Assembly: GCA_028455995.1 (NCBI GenBank)
Contig: JABELC010000005.1
Location: forward strand, 3,348,001-3,412,000
Source: Scleromitrula shiraiana
Lineage: Eukaryota > Ascomycota > Leotiomycetes > Helotiales > Sclerotiniaceae
Length of the DNA stretch: 64,000 bases
Direction: 5' to 3'
Below are positions 35,544-47,119 of the stretch, piece by piece; the first letter of the stretch is position 1, and each line of letters begins with the position of its first letter. The translations under genes were made by a program, and so were the position numbers. The notes under the pieces are model-generated. The model saw only the letters and a list, made by a program, of their open reading frames with translations. It searched no databases and was not told where the DNA came from.

Positions 35544-36827
35544 ATGTTTAAATCAACTTCGCCTGCTCTCTTCCACCAACTACCTGCTTTACTTAAGTTT
35601 AAGCTCCATCAACCTATACCGATGAACCCTCGAGAATCTAATCAATTACTCGAACTTCTTACAACTTCATTTAGACAACAACTTGATACTGAACATGGCC
35701 CCTCTACCGCAAGTTCTACGAACCATTCATTGGCCAATCATGAAAGAGTTGAAGGTGGTAGGCAACGGCGTCATTCAGATTCGGGATCTGGTTATACCGA
35801 TAAACATATGAAATCGATCCTCACCAATCCATTATTTCAAAATCCAACAGAGTTTTCAACAAACACAAAAGACCCAATGGATACATTTGATCGGGCTGTC
35901 AGTCGAGGAATGATGACCTTACCATCTGCCAAAGCATGCTTACAACTTAAGAGGAGACAACTTGATAATTCACTCACCGTCGAATTAAAGCAGAGTATGA
36001 AAGACTCTGGTGCTGGTCTCAAAGTCTTGAAATGGCTTAGTGCAAGTGGGAAGCTCAATGATAATAAATTCTTGAATAACTTTTGGTTTACTACTTTACT
36101 ATACGAATTCATGGAAGCGGAGAGATTGGAAAATGTCTTCTGGACATGGATTGATCGAGATATTTCAAACCTTCAAACCTCAAAGTCTGCGGCCATGGCT
36201 CAGAAATTAAGTCAACACATAAGTGCTATGATTCGAATACACAGTAAACAGTCTGGAACATCTAACCAGTCCTACGATGAAATCATCTCTATCTTAAGTA
36301 AAGCAGCAGAGAAACTCAAGGGATCCAGTATACAACAACAGCGATCTGTTCTTCTTTTGGCAGGACAACGTTTCTATGATCGAATAGTCAGATATCCTCG
36401 AATGTTTCTTGATGCCACTTCACCAAATGCCTTTGAAACATTTCGCGGGATTCTACCAATTATAAGCATTCATCCTCTCGATATAGAGGGTATAGATCTG
36501 TTTCATCCCACTCAACCGTCTCCAGATGGCTGCCTGAGATACCTGAAAAAATGGAAAGATCTCCTCCGACCCAACCTTGAATTAGAAGCAAATTCCCTTG
36601 CTCACGCTGGTTCCTATCCGAAAAGGCTTATCGAGATGTCACTCACGGCAGCCAAGTTGCTTCTCTTGCAAAATCGGGTTAATGATGCAACATGGATTAT
36701 GGATTACCTTCGCAAGAATTATCCTAAGGAACTTGGTATTAAAAGCTTTTCTCAACAACGGAAGGTCAAAACTGCTAATGAAGAGGACTCGAGTATTCAA
36801 TTTCTTGAATCTCTCAGTTTGGTCTGA
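35544..36827 (+). CDS. Unrecognised protein, possibly mitochondrial
   Basis: A single exon of 427 residues. The first 28 residues (MFKSTSPALFHQLPALLKFK onward) are basic, hydroxylated and without acidic residues, consistent with a mitochondrial presequence. A polar linker (about 45-85) is followed by an all-helical body with phrases such as KHMKSILTNPLFQNP, FDRAVSRGMMTLPSAKACL and NNFWFTTLLYEFMEAERLEN, and a helical end TWIMDYLRKNYPKELG. The evenly spaced helices recall helical-repeat organellar RNA-processing or translation factors, but I cannot name a family. Codon use and composition are ordinary and there is no G-rich 3' block, unlike its neighbours. The gene is clearly real; the function is unknown. 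Confidence 0.75.
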   Translation: MFKSTSPALFHQLPALLKFKLHQPIPMNPRESNQLLELLTTSFRQQLDTEHGPSTASSTNHSLANHERVEGGRQRRHSDSGSGYTDKHMKSILTNPLFQNPTEFSTNTKDPMDTFDRAVSRGMMTLPSAKACLQLKRRQLDNSLTVELKQSMKDSGAGLKVLKWLSASGKLNDNKFLNNFWFTTLLYEFMEAERLENVFWTWIDRDISNLQTSKSAAMAQKLSQHISAMIRIHSKQSGTSNQSYDEIISILSKAAEKLKGSSIQQQRSVLLLAGQRFYDRIVRYPRMFLDATSPNAFETFRGILPIISIHPLDIEGIDLFHPTQPSPDGCLRYLKKWKDLLRPNLELEANSLAHAGSYPKRLIEMSLTAAKLLLLQNRVNDATWIMDYLRKNYPKELGIKSFSQQRKVKTANEEDSSIQFLESLSLV

Positions 36828-38189
36828 GTTGAAATATGAGTTTTGAAGGTTTTACAGCATATAACGGCGTTGAGTTTTAGGCAATTCCAGTATTTGAAGG
36901 CGTTTGGGTATTAGGATTAGGATACGATGGAATGGGATATCCATTTTAATGTCATATATTATACGAATAAATCTTGAGTTCACCAAGAGTTCTTCTCTAG
37001 GATCTACAGAGTTCTGTAAGTACCAATTTCGGAATAACTGAATGATAGGTACGAAGTGTTTAGACTCATGGAGATGAAGTTGGAGATATCATAAGCATTG
37101 ATTCCAAAACAACGTTTCCAAGTCGTCATACAATCCAGGTCCTGCAGCTAATTTATAGTAAACATGAGTGGTTTTGTGCAAACGGCGCAGCTTTGTGGAT
37201 GTGATAGGAAGTCGTAACAATTTCGATGAACAAAATTACAACATTTCTCTCCAGTCAGCAGGAATTAACCATCAAATTACAAGCTGAGAAAATTCATACC
37301 GATGACTCAATGGAAATTTATCCGGTTGAACGTATACTTCTGATCAGGACAATTGACGATATTGAGGCTAAATACACCGAATATCTTCAAGAGAGTTTTT
37401 CCACAAGCAATAGCTTAGGTTGTTTAAATTTTGACAGTTTATATTGATCTCTATAGTGATTTTAGGTAAGTTAAACATCATTATAGAGTCTCTGTTTTAG
37501 ATTTGAAGTACGATATTTGTGCGGTTTTTTTTCGATGATAAATGCATAAGTTCGAAATCCTGTTACAATTGTGGAATAATCTTGTCGAGAAATTCATTTA
37601 TGTATCTATCCAATTTTGCTCAGATGAATGATTCAATCTAAAACGAATTATCTCCAGTAATCTCATACAATTCGTTGCAAGTCGCAATATCCGAAAAAAT
37701 CTGCTTTTCCTTAGTTGCTCACCCAACAATCTATCTGTATCTTTGAATTTCTCATTGGGCACCATTTTGAGTAATTTCTTCTCTACTCTTCTTTATATGA
37801 TGTGCTATTAGTTTTCTCAACTGCTGCCTGCCCCCACATTTCCGCTCTGCATCTTGCTATGGATCTTACCGTATAATTCTTTGTCCTGATTTCTTTTAAT
37901 CTGTTTCACTGTTGCTTGGCGGAATTTGGATATTACTTGCAGTATATAACTCCGTATGTTTGTTATTTCTGTTGATCTACTTTAGCAGATCCACTTAGGG
38001 AGACTCTCTTTAAGTATATTGATATATATCGCGGTTTGACCAAGCTCGACAAGTCTATACCTCTTTTGTATCTTCTACAAATAAACCGAAAAGAAAGGAG
38101 AAAGAATCTTTCTTTTTTTCGTCTCATCTCAACACTACAAATACCATATATCCACATTCCCTTTCACTCCGATCACCCACCCCAAAGGA
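36828..38189. other. Intergenic with one small possible frame
   Basis: From 37226 a 73-codon frame (MNKITTFLSSQQELTIKLQ onward) has normal composition and a helix-rich look, but no introns, homology or context support it. It might be a short gene or the remnant of one. The rest shows nothing. Confidence 0.3.
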
Positions 38190-39449
38190 ATGTCACCAGC
38201 AACCCATTCCAAACCCCCATCACCCACCACCACCGTCGACATAACCCACCGAAAAGCCTTCGAGCCCCCCATAACCCCCGGTTTCGGACCCCGCGTCCCC
38301 TCAGCCTGGCACCCTCCCCAGGAATTCTCCGATAAAGATACGGATCTCGATTTAGATTTGGATGTGGATTTGGATTTGGATCTGGATCTGGATAGAGATT
38401 TAAGCGTGGGTATGGGGCTAGATTTGGATATGGAGTCTAATGAGGGACTGCTTTCGAAAAATGGAAGACAAGGGTTGGGAGTTGGCAGGGAGAAGAGGAA
38501 TTGGTGGGTTGATGTTGTGAGGGCTAGGTTGGGGGTGGTGAGGGGGTGGTTTAATTGGTATTGGGTTGTGGTTGGGATGTTGGTGGTGGGGAATTTGGTG
38601 CAGTTTGCGATGAGGATGGAGAGTGGGAATTGTCTGTTATCTGATGGTATGTTTGTCTGACGGAATTTTAAATCGAGAAGAAGAAGATGAAGATGATGAT
38701 GATGATAACAAAGAGGTAAACTTACTAACAAAATAATAGAACTAGAAGGATTAACATTCCAACGCAATCAACAGCGACATCTTGCGAGAACAAGTCTCTT
38801 TTCATCCGATAACGAAACGGAAGCAAATGATGCTTGGAGAGGTATATTGGCTGGGCATGGCGTGGTGGCGCTAGATAGGGAGTATGTGGAAAAACATCAT
38901 TTACCGGAGACGAGCTGGAAGAAAATTGGAGGTGTAAAGAATGAGGAGAAGGAGAAGAAGGCGGTTTATTTTATTGAGGCGTATCATGCTATGCATTGTG
39001 TTGTGAGTTTACTCTTCTCTTTCTATTCTTTTCTATCTACCTACATATCAATCTACATACATACTAATCCCCCCTCCCCTCCCCAGCGCATGCTCCGCAA
39101 CCACTACCAACACTACCGGCACCTCAGCGAATCGCCCTCCCCTTCTTCCACCCCCCCAAACTGGCCCCTCCACCACGACTACCACTGTTTCGACCGTCTC
39201 CGCCAATACATCATGTGCAACCCCGACTACACTTTAGTCCCGAACCTCGAGGGCCACGAGAAATCAGGCTTCCAGCAGAGCAAAATGTGCATGGATTGGG
39301 ATGGACTGAGAGAGTGGGCGGAAAAATGGAGTGCAAATTTCTTTGATGATTTCAATAGGGATGGGAGTGGGGGGGATTGGGGGTATAAGGCGGGGGATTT
39401 GTATGATAATTTTAGGCGGGGGGATGGGTTGCCGAGGGGGGGGCTTTAG
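38190..39449 (+). CDS. UstYa-family protein (DUF3328)
   Basis: Three exons, 38190-38646, 38740-39002 and 39087-39449, give 360 residues. Residues about 122-141 are one membrane helix (NWYWVVVGMLVVGNLVQFAM). The luminal part has both family motifs: YHAMHC near 234-239 and HHDYHCFDRLRQYIMC near 269-284. UstYa-type proteins act in fungal peptide natural products (ustiloxin, cyclochlorotine), where they oxidise or cyclise substrates. No precursor peptide, peptidase or methyltransferase gene lies beside it, so this may be a stand-alone member. Oddities are a run of Asp-Leu pairs (about 50-72) coded by a GATNTGGAT-type repeat, a C-rich to G-rich base switch in exon 3, and a G-rich end (DGLPRGGL). 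Confidence 0.88.
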
Positions 39450-40324
39450 GGTGGTGGGAAGGGGTGGGGATTGGGGATTAGATTTTTCTGTATTTCCAGA
39501 GAGATGATATAGATAAATTGTTCTAATCAATCAATTCAATCAATTTCAATTTCGATTTCAATTTCAATTTCAATTTCAATAAACGTGACACAACATCCGA
39601 TTCGATTCGATTCAATTCCAAGATTCGGTACGTACCAATTTAGCCCTGGCCTGGCTAACATCTCATTTCCCCGCATTTACCAACCGAAAAGCCACTTGCA
39701 TATTCGGGGTTCCTGATATAGTAATGATCGGCTATTAGCTCACCTTTCTGTTCTGGTCTGTTCTGGTCTGGTCTGGTCTGATCTGGTCAGCTCCCCGATT
39801 TGGTTCAGTTTCGATATATTGGAGAATTGAAAATTGGTAAATGGTAAATGTAAAGAAGCAGAAGAAGAGAAGAGAAGAGAATAGACAATTGAGAATGTAC
39901 AGCTTCAGTACTGAATGAAAAATGACGAGTGAGGAGTATGTATGTATTGAGTGAGGAGCAAGCTAGTCCGACTCCAGAGTTGCGCAATTGCAATACCTAG
40001 CAGCCAAAATAACCGAACCTTTCCGCGTTTGTCCATGACATGACGTCGTTTCAGACATCGAGCTTATTAGCTTAGCTTAGCTGCTGTTAGGTACATATTT
40101 GATGAACATATTTGATGAATAAATAAAATAGTTCAATTTACGTGAATGTGATTCGTTGAAGCTCTTGGGATTCCTTAGAGCTTCTTCTTCTTCTTCTTCT
40201 TAGAGCTTCTTCTTCTTCGACTTTGACTTCGACTCCTCATCTCAGCTTTGAGTTTACAAACTTACTACTGCAACGACGCTACGGAATAGTATCTACCAAG
40301 ATCAAGCTAGTTTACCCCATCTCT

Positions 40325-40358
<34 letters not shown>

Positions 40359-40660
40359 TACGATTCGAAGATTCGAAGATACGGAGATACATACATAGTT
40401 CTATCGCATTCTTATTTACCTGGATTGAGAATTGAAGATATACATACATACCGCACACAAGCAAACAAACAAACAGAATTCCAATCATCAATCATTCAAT
40501 TGATCAATTATCCATATCGCGCAAGTAAGGTTTGAATTCGACTCCTGATTCAAGGTTACAAACGAGTTTGATTCGATCAATCGATACGTACTTTGTTATA
40601 CAATACAATAGTTATCAAGTAGGCAAGGAAAGAGGCAAATAAACAAGGACAATAGCAAAT
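39450..40660. other. Intergenic, upstream of the HVA1-like gene
   Basis: Contains TTTCAA hexamers (about 39540-39580), a CTTCTT run (about 40182-40215) and an ACGACA hexamer run (about 40325-40360) within 350 bases of the next start. No coding sequence was seen. Confidence 0.5.
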
Positions 40661-41906
40661 ATGTCGACTGCAGTTGAGAATGGAAATGTAAATGCAAATG
40701 GTGGTGGTGGTGGTGGTGAGAAGATTCAGGAGGGTGATAGTGGTATGTGTTTTTCTTGATTTTTATCTCGTGGGTTTGTTTTGTGGTTGGGTTGGGATGG
40801 GATGGGATGGAAGATTGGATGGGGTGATTGTTTACTTGGGATGAGATGAGATGAGATGACAATTTGGAATTAGAATTGGATTTCACTTTTGACGAGATGA
40901 TATGATATCGTCCCATCTCCAATTTGCAATTCCCAATCCCATTCAATCATACCATCCATCCATCCTTTTCTCACATATCGATTTCCCTACAATCAACGAG
41001 ACTAACATTTTACTTCTTAAATCCACAGTATCCTGGAAATGGGGATCCAATCATCCTAGCGGAACAGTAGCAGAGGTTAAAGAGGGCGAAGTGGAAATTA
41101 CAAGTAAAAAGGGGAATGAGATTACGAAGGAGGGAGAGGAGGGTGATAGGGCTGTCAGGATCGAGAGGGGGGAGGGCAATAATGAGGTTGTTAAGTTGGA
41201 GAGTGAGTTGAAGGTTGAGGGGAAGAGTGAGGGCGGGGAAAAGGAGGGCGAGAAGAATGTCGATGGTGGTGAGGAGGCCAAGAAGAATGAGAGTGCGAAG
41301 GAGAAAGATAATGAGGATAAAAATAAGGAGAATCAGGGCCAGAAACAAGATGTCAATGGTGCTGAGCCTCAGGTTAAGAATGATAAGACAGAGGAGAAGA
41401 AAGTCGAGTCCAAGGAGACAGAGCAGAACAAAGACATCGAGACGAAAGACACCGAGGAGACCACCACGGAGCAAAATGGTGATATCAACGGCGCAACAAA
41501 AGAAGAAACAACCACCGAAAACGCCCAACCCACTGAAGAGAAAGAAGCGGAACTAGAACCCTCAGCCCAAAAGAACAATTCCTCGCAATCACAAGAACAG
41601 GAACAAGTCGGTACTAAACGCAAAGCCTCCTCAGATAACGAGCTCGAGAATGGAGAGCAGAACCGAGAAAATGGAAATGATGCTAAGAAACAGAAAACAA
41701 ATGGTTCGGCTAACGATGCGAATGGTACTGCTAACGGTAACGGTTACGGTAACGGTAACGGTACATCCGAGAAGAAAAAGCCAGGTCGTCCAAAGGGTAC
41801 TGGGAATGGAGATGCAAGCGAGAAGAAAGAGAAAAAGGAGAAGAAAGTTCCGGCTAGGGGGATGAGTCAGAGGAAGACGAGGAGTCAGGGGGCGGTTGAT
41901 GTTTAG
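40661..41906 (+). CDS. HVA1 TUDOR-domain (DUF2945) protein with AT-hook-like tail
   Basis: Two exons, 40661-40742 and 41029-41906, give 319 residues. The 286-base intron splits the codon of the valine that opens the TUDOR domain. Residues about 28-75 match the hypervirulence-associated TUDOR domain: VSWKWGSNHPSGTVAEV, EITSKKGNEITKEG, AVRIERG, NEVVKLESEL. The rest is a long Lys/Glu/Asn-rich disordered tail with a likely nuclear signal (GTKRKASS, DAKKQKTNG) and KKKPGRPKG near 275-285, an AT-hook core. Family members are small; the charged tail with a DNA-binding motif is the notable part here. A chromatin-linked or nuclear role is an inference. Exon 1 contains GTGGTG repeats coding a glycine run. 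Confidence 0.85.
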
Positions 41907-44900
41907 GGGGTGGGATTGGTGGTGGGTGGTTCGGGGGTTGCGGTTTGGGGATCGGGAAGGAAAATGCCGGGTTATGGGTTATGGGTTGGCAGTTGGCGGC
42001 TGGCGGCTTTCTTTACAGATGATGGATGGATGCATGCATGCATGCATGGATATATTATTTGCTTTGATTGGATTGGATTGGATTGGATAGCACTGCACTA
42101 ACTGAACTGGATGATTATGATGATGATGATCATATAGCTCTTCTCATCTTTTTTCTCTCTCTCGTTTCTCTATTTCTCTATTATTATCGAAATCGTCAAT
42201 TTATTCTTTCTCTCATATCATATCATATCATATAATATGATATCATATCATTCATTCTCACCTTCTCATTTCTCTAAAATGTGTTATTAGGATTGTTATT
42301 GTGATTTATGGATATGGATATGGATATAGATATGGATATGGATATGGATACGTAGCAATCGATAGGAACGATGAAAAGAAATAGTAATAGGAATAGGAAA
42401 ATGGGGGATGGTGGGATGGTGGGATGGTTACTCTACTTTTTTTCTTTCTTCCCTTCTCCTCTTTCTTCATTCTCGCGCTTTTTCGTTCCGCTTTATTTGC
42501 TTGCTTGATTGGCTTTTTAGGCGGTTATTGGTTGGTGCTTTCATTTATTTATTCATCTTGAGCTGGCTGAGCTGGGTGAGCTGGGTGAGCTGGTGGTTGT
42601 GTGCGCGCTTGCTTGTATATAGGTTGTAGATGAGTGGATGGGTGATATCGGTTGGTTGGTATGGGATGGGATGGGGGAAAAGGAGAGGGAAGGGAAGGGA
42701 AGGGAAGGTATGGGGATGGGTGATGGTATTGGATTTGGAATTGAAATTTCACTTGGATATGGACTTGGTGCTGGATACGGATGGATGGATGGATGGATGG
42801 ATAGGAGAAGGGAAGAGGGAAGAGGGAAGAGAGGAAAGAGAAATGGGGAGAAGGGAAAAGGGAGGATAGCTTTATCGGTATTGGATGGTAGGTAGGAGGA
42901 TAGGGGGGTAGCATTCTACATTCCTCTGAGGGATGGAGGTCACAGAAGCTAGAGGATTCTGGTAAACTTGTATGATAAAGAAGAGGGGGGGGGGTGGGGG
43001 AGAGGTATCGATACTGGTATTCGGTTCTATACCTGAGAGGAGGCGGGGGATTAGGCGAAAAGGATTTGAGAAGATTGAGAAAACTCGTATTAGAATTAAC
43101 TCGCTACATCAAATCTAACCCTTTTCAGCTTATCACTTAATAACGTACTTTTCATATCAGATCATATCAACTTATGATCTGTTCAGGCGCTTGCACTGAC
43201 ATTTACTCGTAGGTACACTGATCCTGGTAATCAACCTATCACTTACTCTGCCTAACAACTCGCTTGCATTTCTTATGCAAAGCTTACGTGTGATTATTGA
43301 TAAAGTGCTGTATTAATATTTACCATCAATAAATGTTTGTGCATACTTGGCATCTGCCGTCGTTAGATATGTACCGCGCTTCGGTATTTATATGATGTTG
43401 TAAGAATATAGTGTATGTGGTGAGACGGTGTTACCATTTTAGTAGTTCGGTAAAAAAGCCCTGGATGAAAGAATAACCTCACGTTGTACAATATGTACAT
43501 ATATGGGCGGGCATGGGCAGGGCATGGATAAGCTGCAGTGTTTGGAATCTGAGAGCAAAGACTTCTTTCTCGGGGATGGGATGCAATGGTCTCAGATTCG
43601 GATAGGATACCATGAGAAATACCTGGATGAGTATGGATGAAGATGTTAGTCGTCACTTAAAGATTTGCATGAGTAATATATTATATCCTCAATATAGATC
43701 TTTAGACGATCATTAAACTATTTCGGTCAACATCATCAACAACAACAACAACAACAACAAACACTAACTTCCTCCCTTCCTTCTCATTCGTATCTACACC
43801 AATAATCTATCCACACCCCAACCCTTACCCTTACTCTCACACCAGCGCACTGTTCTCCCACAGAACAGCAACCTACTATAATTTTTGAAAAGTCTGGTCT
43901 GTGCCGCACCACGCCATCCTTATTGTATACCCATCGAGCGAGCTATTGAAGATACTGCGTTGTTATTCGATGTTTGTATTCATCGAAGCACGTACATTTT
44001 GAGGGATCATTGTGGATGTTGTGGATGCTGTGGGCGTTGTAGGTGTTATATGTGCTCCGCAGATAGGTACTATACTATACTACTAGTATACTATAATTTA
44101 CTTTTTTTCCCTTATTTTTGGGAATATATGGCAATACTATCGGGAAGAAAATGGGGAGGGTAATGTTGAATGAGGTGAGGTGGAGTGTGGCGTTTATGAT
44201 GATATGTACGTGTGTATGATGAGATGAGACGGGATGGTGTTATAAGTTACCTATATTGGTTACTGGGCGACTGTACGGTGCGTTGCGTTGTGGATGTAAG
44301 TTTCATCAAGACTGATAGTTCTTCCTACTTTGGAGTTATATTGTAATATATGTTTTCACCGCCAGAGTACTGTAATAGTTGCTACGTTTTAAGTAAAGAT
44401 TATCATGGTTATGGTCATATATCTCAAAAACCCTGTGGTTGGTCAAATATAAGGGTTCTTTTATCATATGTTCAGATATATGGAAATTCTACTATAACAC
44501 TTCTTTCTCTTGGCGTTTCTTGTTGCCATCTTGACCTCTCCGATCGACTTTCTCTTTTATGTGACAGTCATTAGCCTAGATACATGAATATCATGATACA
44601 GAGAGTGATAAAGCGCGTTGCATATCTCTAGAAGTAATCTGTCCTGTCGACGTTGATCACGCACTACACAATGCTTGGTCAACTAGATCCGCTATAGAGT
44701 ATATAAATCCTTCATGTCCCACCAACCGTGATTCCCCAGCATGAGATAAACTAGAAACTTGAAAGCAGAGTCCCCACGTATTACACTACTTACGTGATTC
44801 CAATGATCCAATCCTATCCTGTCTCATCTGCTACTAAAATGGTTAATCTTGTCCCCTGATCAAAGATCCGCCTGTTATCACCCGGATCTGATTTGAGGAG

Positions 44901-45220
44901 ATTGGAATTTAAGCTTAAATCATAAAGCTTATTCTCGGGGGTTTGTTTTGACATATATGAAGACTCTAGCGGCACGAAAGAGTTGATTTATTGAGTGGTT
45001 TTTGTGTCACATTTAACGTTGTGATATAATTCCAAATTCTTCCAATCCCCGCCATTCACCTCTTATTAGCTGATGGTCGTGCCTACCTGAAAAGACTATA
45101 TCAAGACCAACTAAATCGGATTTCAACGATACTTCAAACATATTATAGTATGTCGGGGCATAATTAAAAAGTATGAACAAAGATATTCATCTTTCTTCAC
45201 TACATGTATGGTGATTCTAA
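41907..45220. other. Gene-free stretch at the start of the decayed part
   Basis: About 3.3 kb. The first kilobase is microsatellite-rich (GGATG, GATAT, GGGAA and GAGCTGGGT units). From 43,100 on the sequence is AT-rich and featureless, with an ACAACA run (about 43735-43760). Nothing reads as a gene. Confidence 0.55.
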
Positions 45221-45764
45221 TTGAGAAAACGGAGGAGGAATAACTCTGAAGATTCCATCTCAGATCAAGCATGTACTCGTTGTCGTGAGCGCAAGATTCG
45301 TTGTGGTCGAGAGTTTCCAGAATGCAATGCTTGCGAACGGGATGATAGCGTGACATGTGTTTATCAAAATCCTACAAAAAGAGTAAATCATTTAAAGTCC
45401 TTGTGAGTTCTGGTTCTGTCCCGTATACGATGAGATAGAGCCTTTCCTGATTTGCTGTCCGGCGCAGATTTGATAGCGTTAATGGGGTCAAAGAACGCTT
45501 GAGCAATATAGAGTCGCATCTCGGCCGTTTATCTAATAGCATTATTACAAAACACATATGACAAGACGGCTCCAGCGGCAGCTCGGATCGGTCTATGCCA
45601 TGGCCTGAGGTCTCTTATGAGCCTCCCATCACTAGGAAGAGGACAAGAACTGAATAGTCAGGAATTTCCACAGAAAAGAGTGGTGAACTTTATATGCGCT
45701 TTGATCCTCAAGCTAGGAAATCCTTTTCTTCAGCCAATATTAGCGGTAGTATGCCATTAATTTG
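45221..45764 (+). pseudogene. Zn2Cys6 transcription factor remnant
   Basis: The frame from 45221 carries a fungal binuclear zinc cluster, ACTRCRERKIRCGREFPEC then NACERDDSVTC, with all six cysteines. A donor at 45403 (gtgagt) joins to 45468 (ggcgcag) in phase and continues as SLFDSVNGVKERLSNIESHL, the usual linker and short coiled region, to a stop at 45559. A second piece, GISTEKSGELYMRFDPQARK, follows to 45764 in another frame. No ATG lies in frame upstream and the middle homology region is absent, so it is broken at both ends. Its place upstream of a polyketide synthase relic on the same strand is typical of a pathway-specific regulator. Confidence 0.75.
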
Positions 45765-47119
45765 AGAGTACAATTTCAAATGGCTGTTAACAAAAAAAAA
45801 ACATTGCATCAACCACTCGAGTAGTTCTGTTAGCTAGAACCACACTAGTCCAACCCTCTAGTTCCAGCCACTAAGACCCTGCGATAAGAATTATTAAAAT
45901 AATGTATCACATATGTCGAGTCTCGCGATGTCAAGCTCTCGTGAAAGATCACATTCCTTCCAATCATCAAAAAAGATTTCCAGGCTCGGGTCCTTCTAAA
46001 ATCAAGAATGAATACCTGAGGAAGGAGTCCGCAGCTTGGAATTGACAGATAGTTGTGACATTGAAGAGGAGGTCCATTTCTCAAATATTTGGATGATGGC
46101 AGAGGATTGGTAGTTTTTTAGCCACTCAAAGAAGCGATTTCTTGGATCAACGATTAGACATTCGAGGCTTTAATATATGAGCTCAAATTATCCAATTCGG
46201 GATCGGAACATGACTACCTAGATAACAATACTCCGAGTCTCTTTAAAATCGGGCTCCGTGCAATGTAACTTTGAAGAATAAGCATCTAAGAATGGCTGCT
46301 TCAGATGTAATTGTACAATCCGACCGACCTAAGCGTAAGATTAAAGGCTGGGGGAAGAGAGCTTCACAGCTGTGTCATTGTCGTGACTCGGATTCCGAGA
46401 TCCGTTTCTTTGGCTTTCATTTATCCTCCTCTATTCACAACCATCTGCTTCTTGATGACGGAATATCTGCCTGCGGACTGTCGCCTGATAGTTAGAATTC
46501 GAAATCTCCGACCAGTACAATGGCATTCCGATTGATAAAATGTTCCTGACAGCGTGATATAATCGATTCGGTGTTAAATTTCTAACCAACTAAAACAAAA
46601 ATATCGTAATCGAAGGAGACTTAGTTGCGGGTGAACAACTTATATTGTCTTTGGTCGCATGCACAAATGCCAATGGGAATGCCCGGAACGAACGGGTATA
46701 CTAATCCTTCAATTCCAGAAATGAACATTCTGATAATTCCTTTACCTGACTCAGAATTAGGTGTTTAGATTACTTGAGTTTGAGGTGAACATTATTGTAT
46801 TGTCATAGCTAAATTCGAAGGTGGTGGATGAACCAGAACATATTTTGGTATATATGTCATATTTTATTCTAGTTGCTTATTTGAGAGGTGATGAATGAGT
46901 TGGCGCGCACCCTTGTGCTTCAAAATAGCTAATTACTAACATTCTAATCTTCTAGTGGTCAAGATATAGGAACATATTTTATTCCAGGGGGTGCAAAGCT
47001 TTCAGTCCTAATCACATCAACTATTTCCTAAAATTCTAGAAACTAAGTTACAACATTGATACCACCTATTCATCCAGTTTAGCAGCGATACAAACTACCT
47101 ATATCCCTCTCTAGAGTGG
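45765..47119. other. Degraded sequence between regulator and synthase relics
   Basis: No convincing domain. It might hold remains of the regulator's C terminus and of the synthase's missing N-terminal half, but none could be read. Short frames near 46271-46535 are not recognised. Confidence 0.4.

Noticed and set aside
41010..41623. Minus-strand Leu/Ser/Phe-rich frames suggesting a membrane protein
   Set aside because: They are antisense to the Lys/Glu-rich tail of the TUDOR-domain protein, whose AAG and GAG codons read as CTT and CTC.
46271..46535. A second zinc-cluster-like frame (NGCFRC)
   Set aside because: Only two cysteines fit and stops follow at once; similarity is too weak to call.
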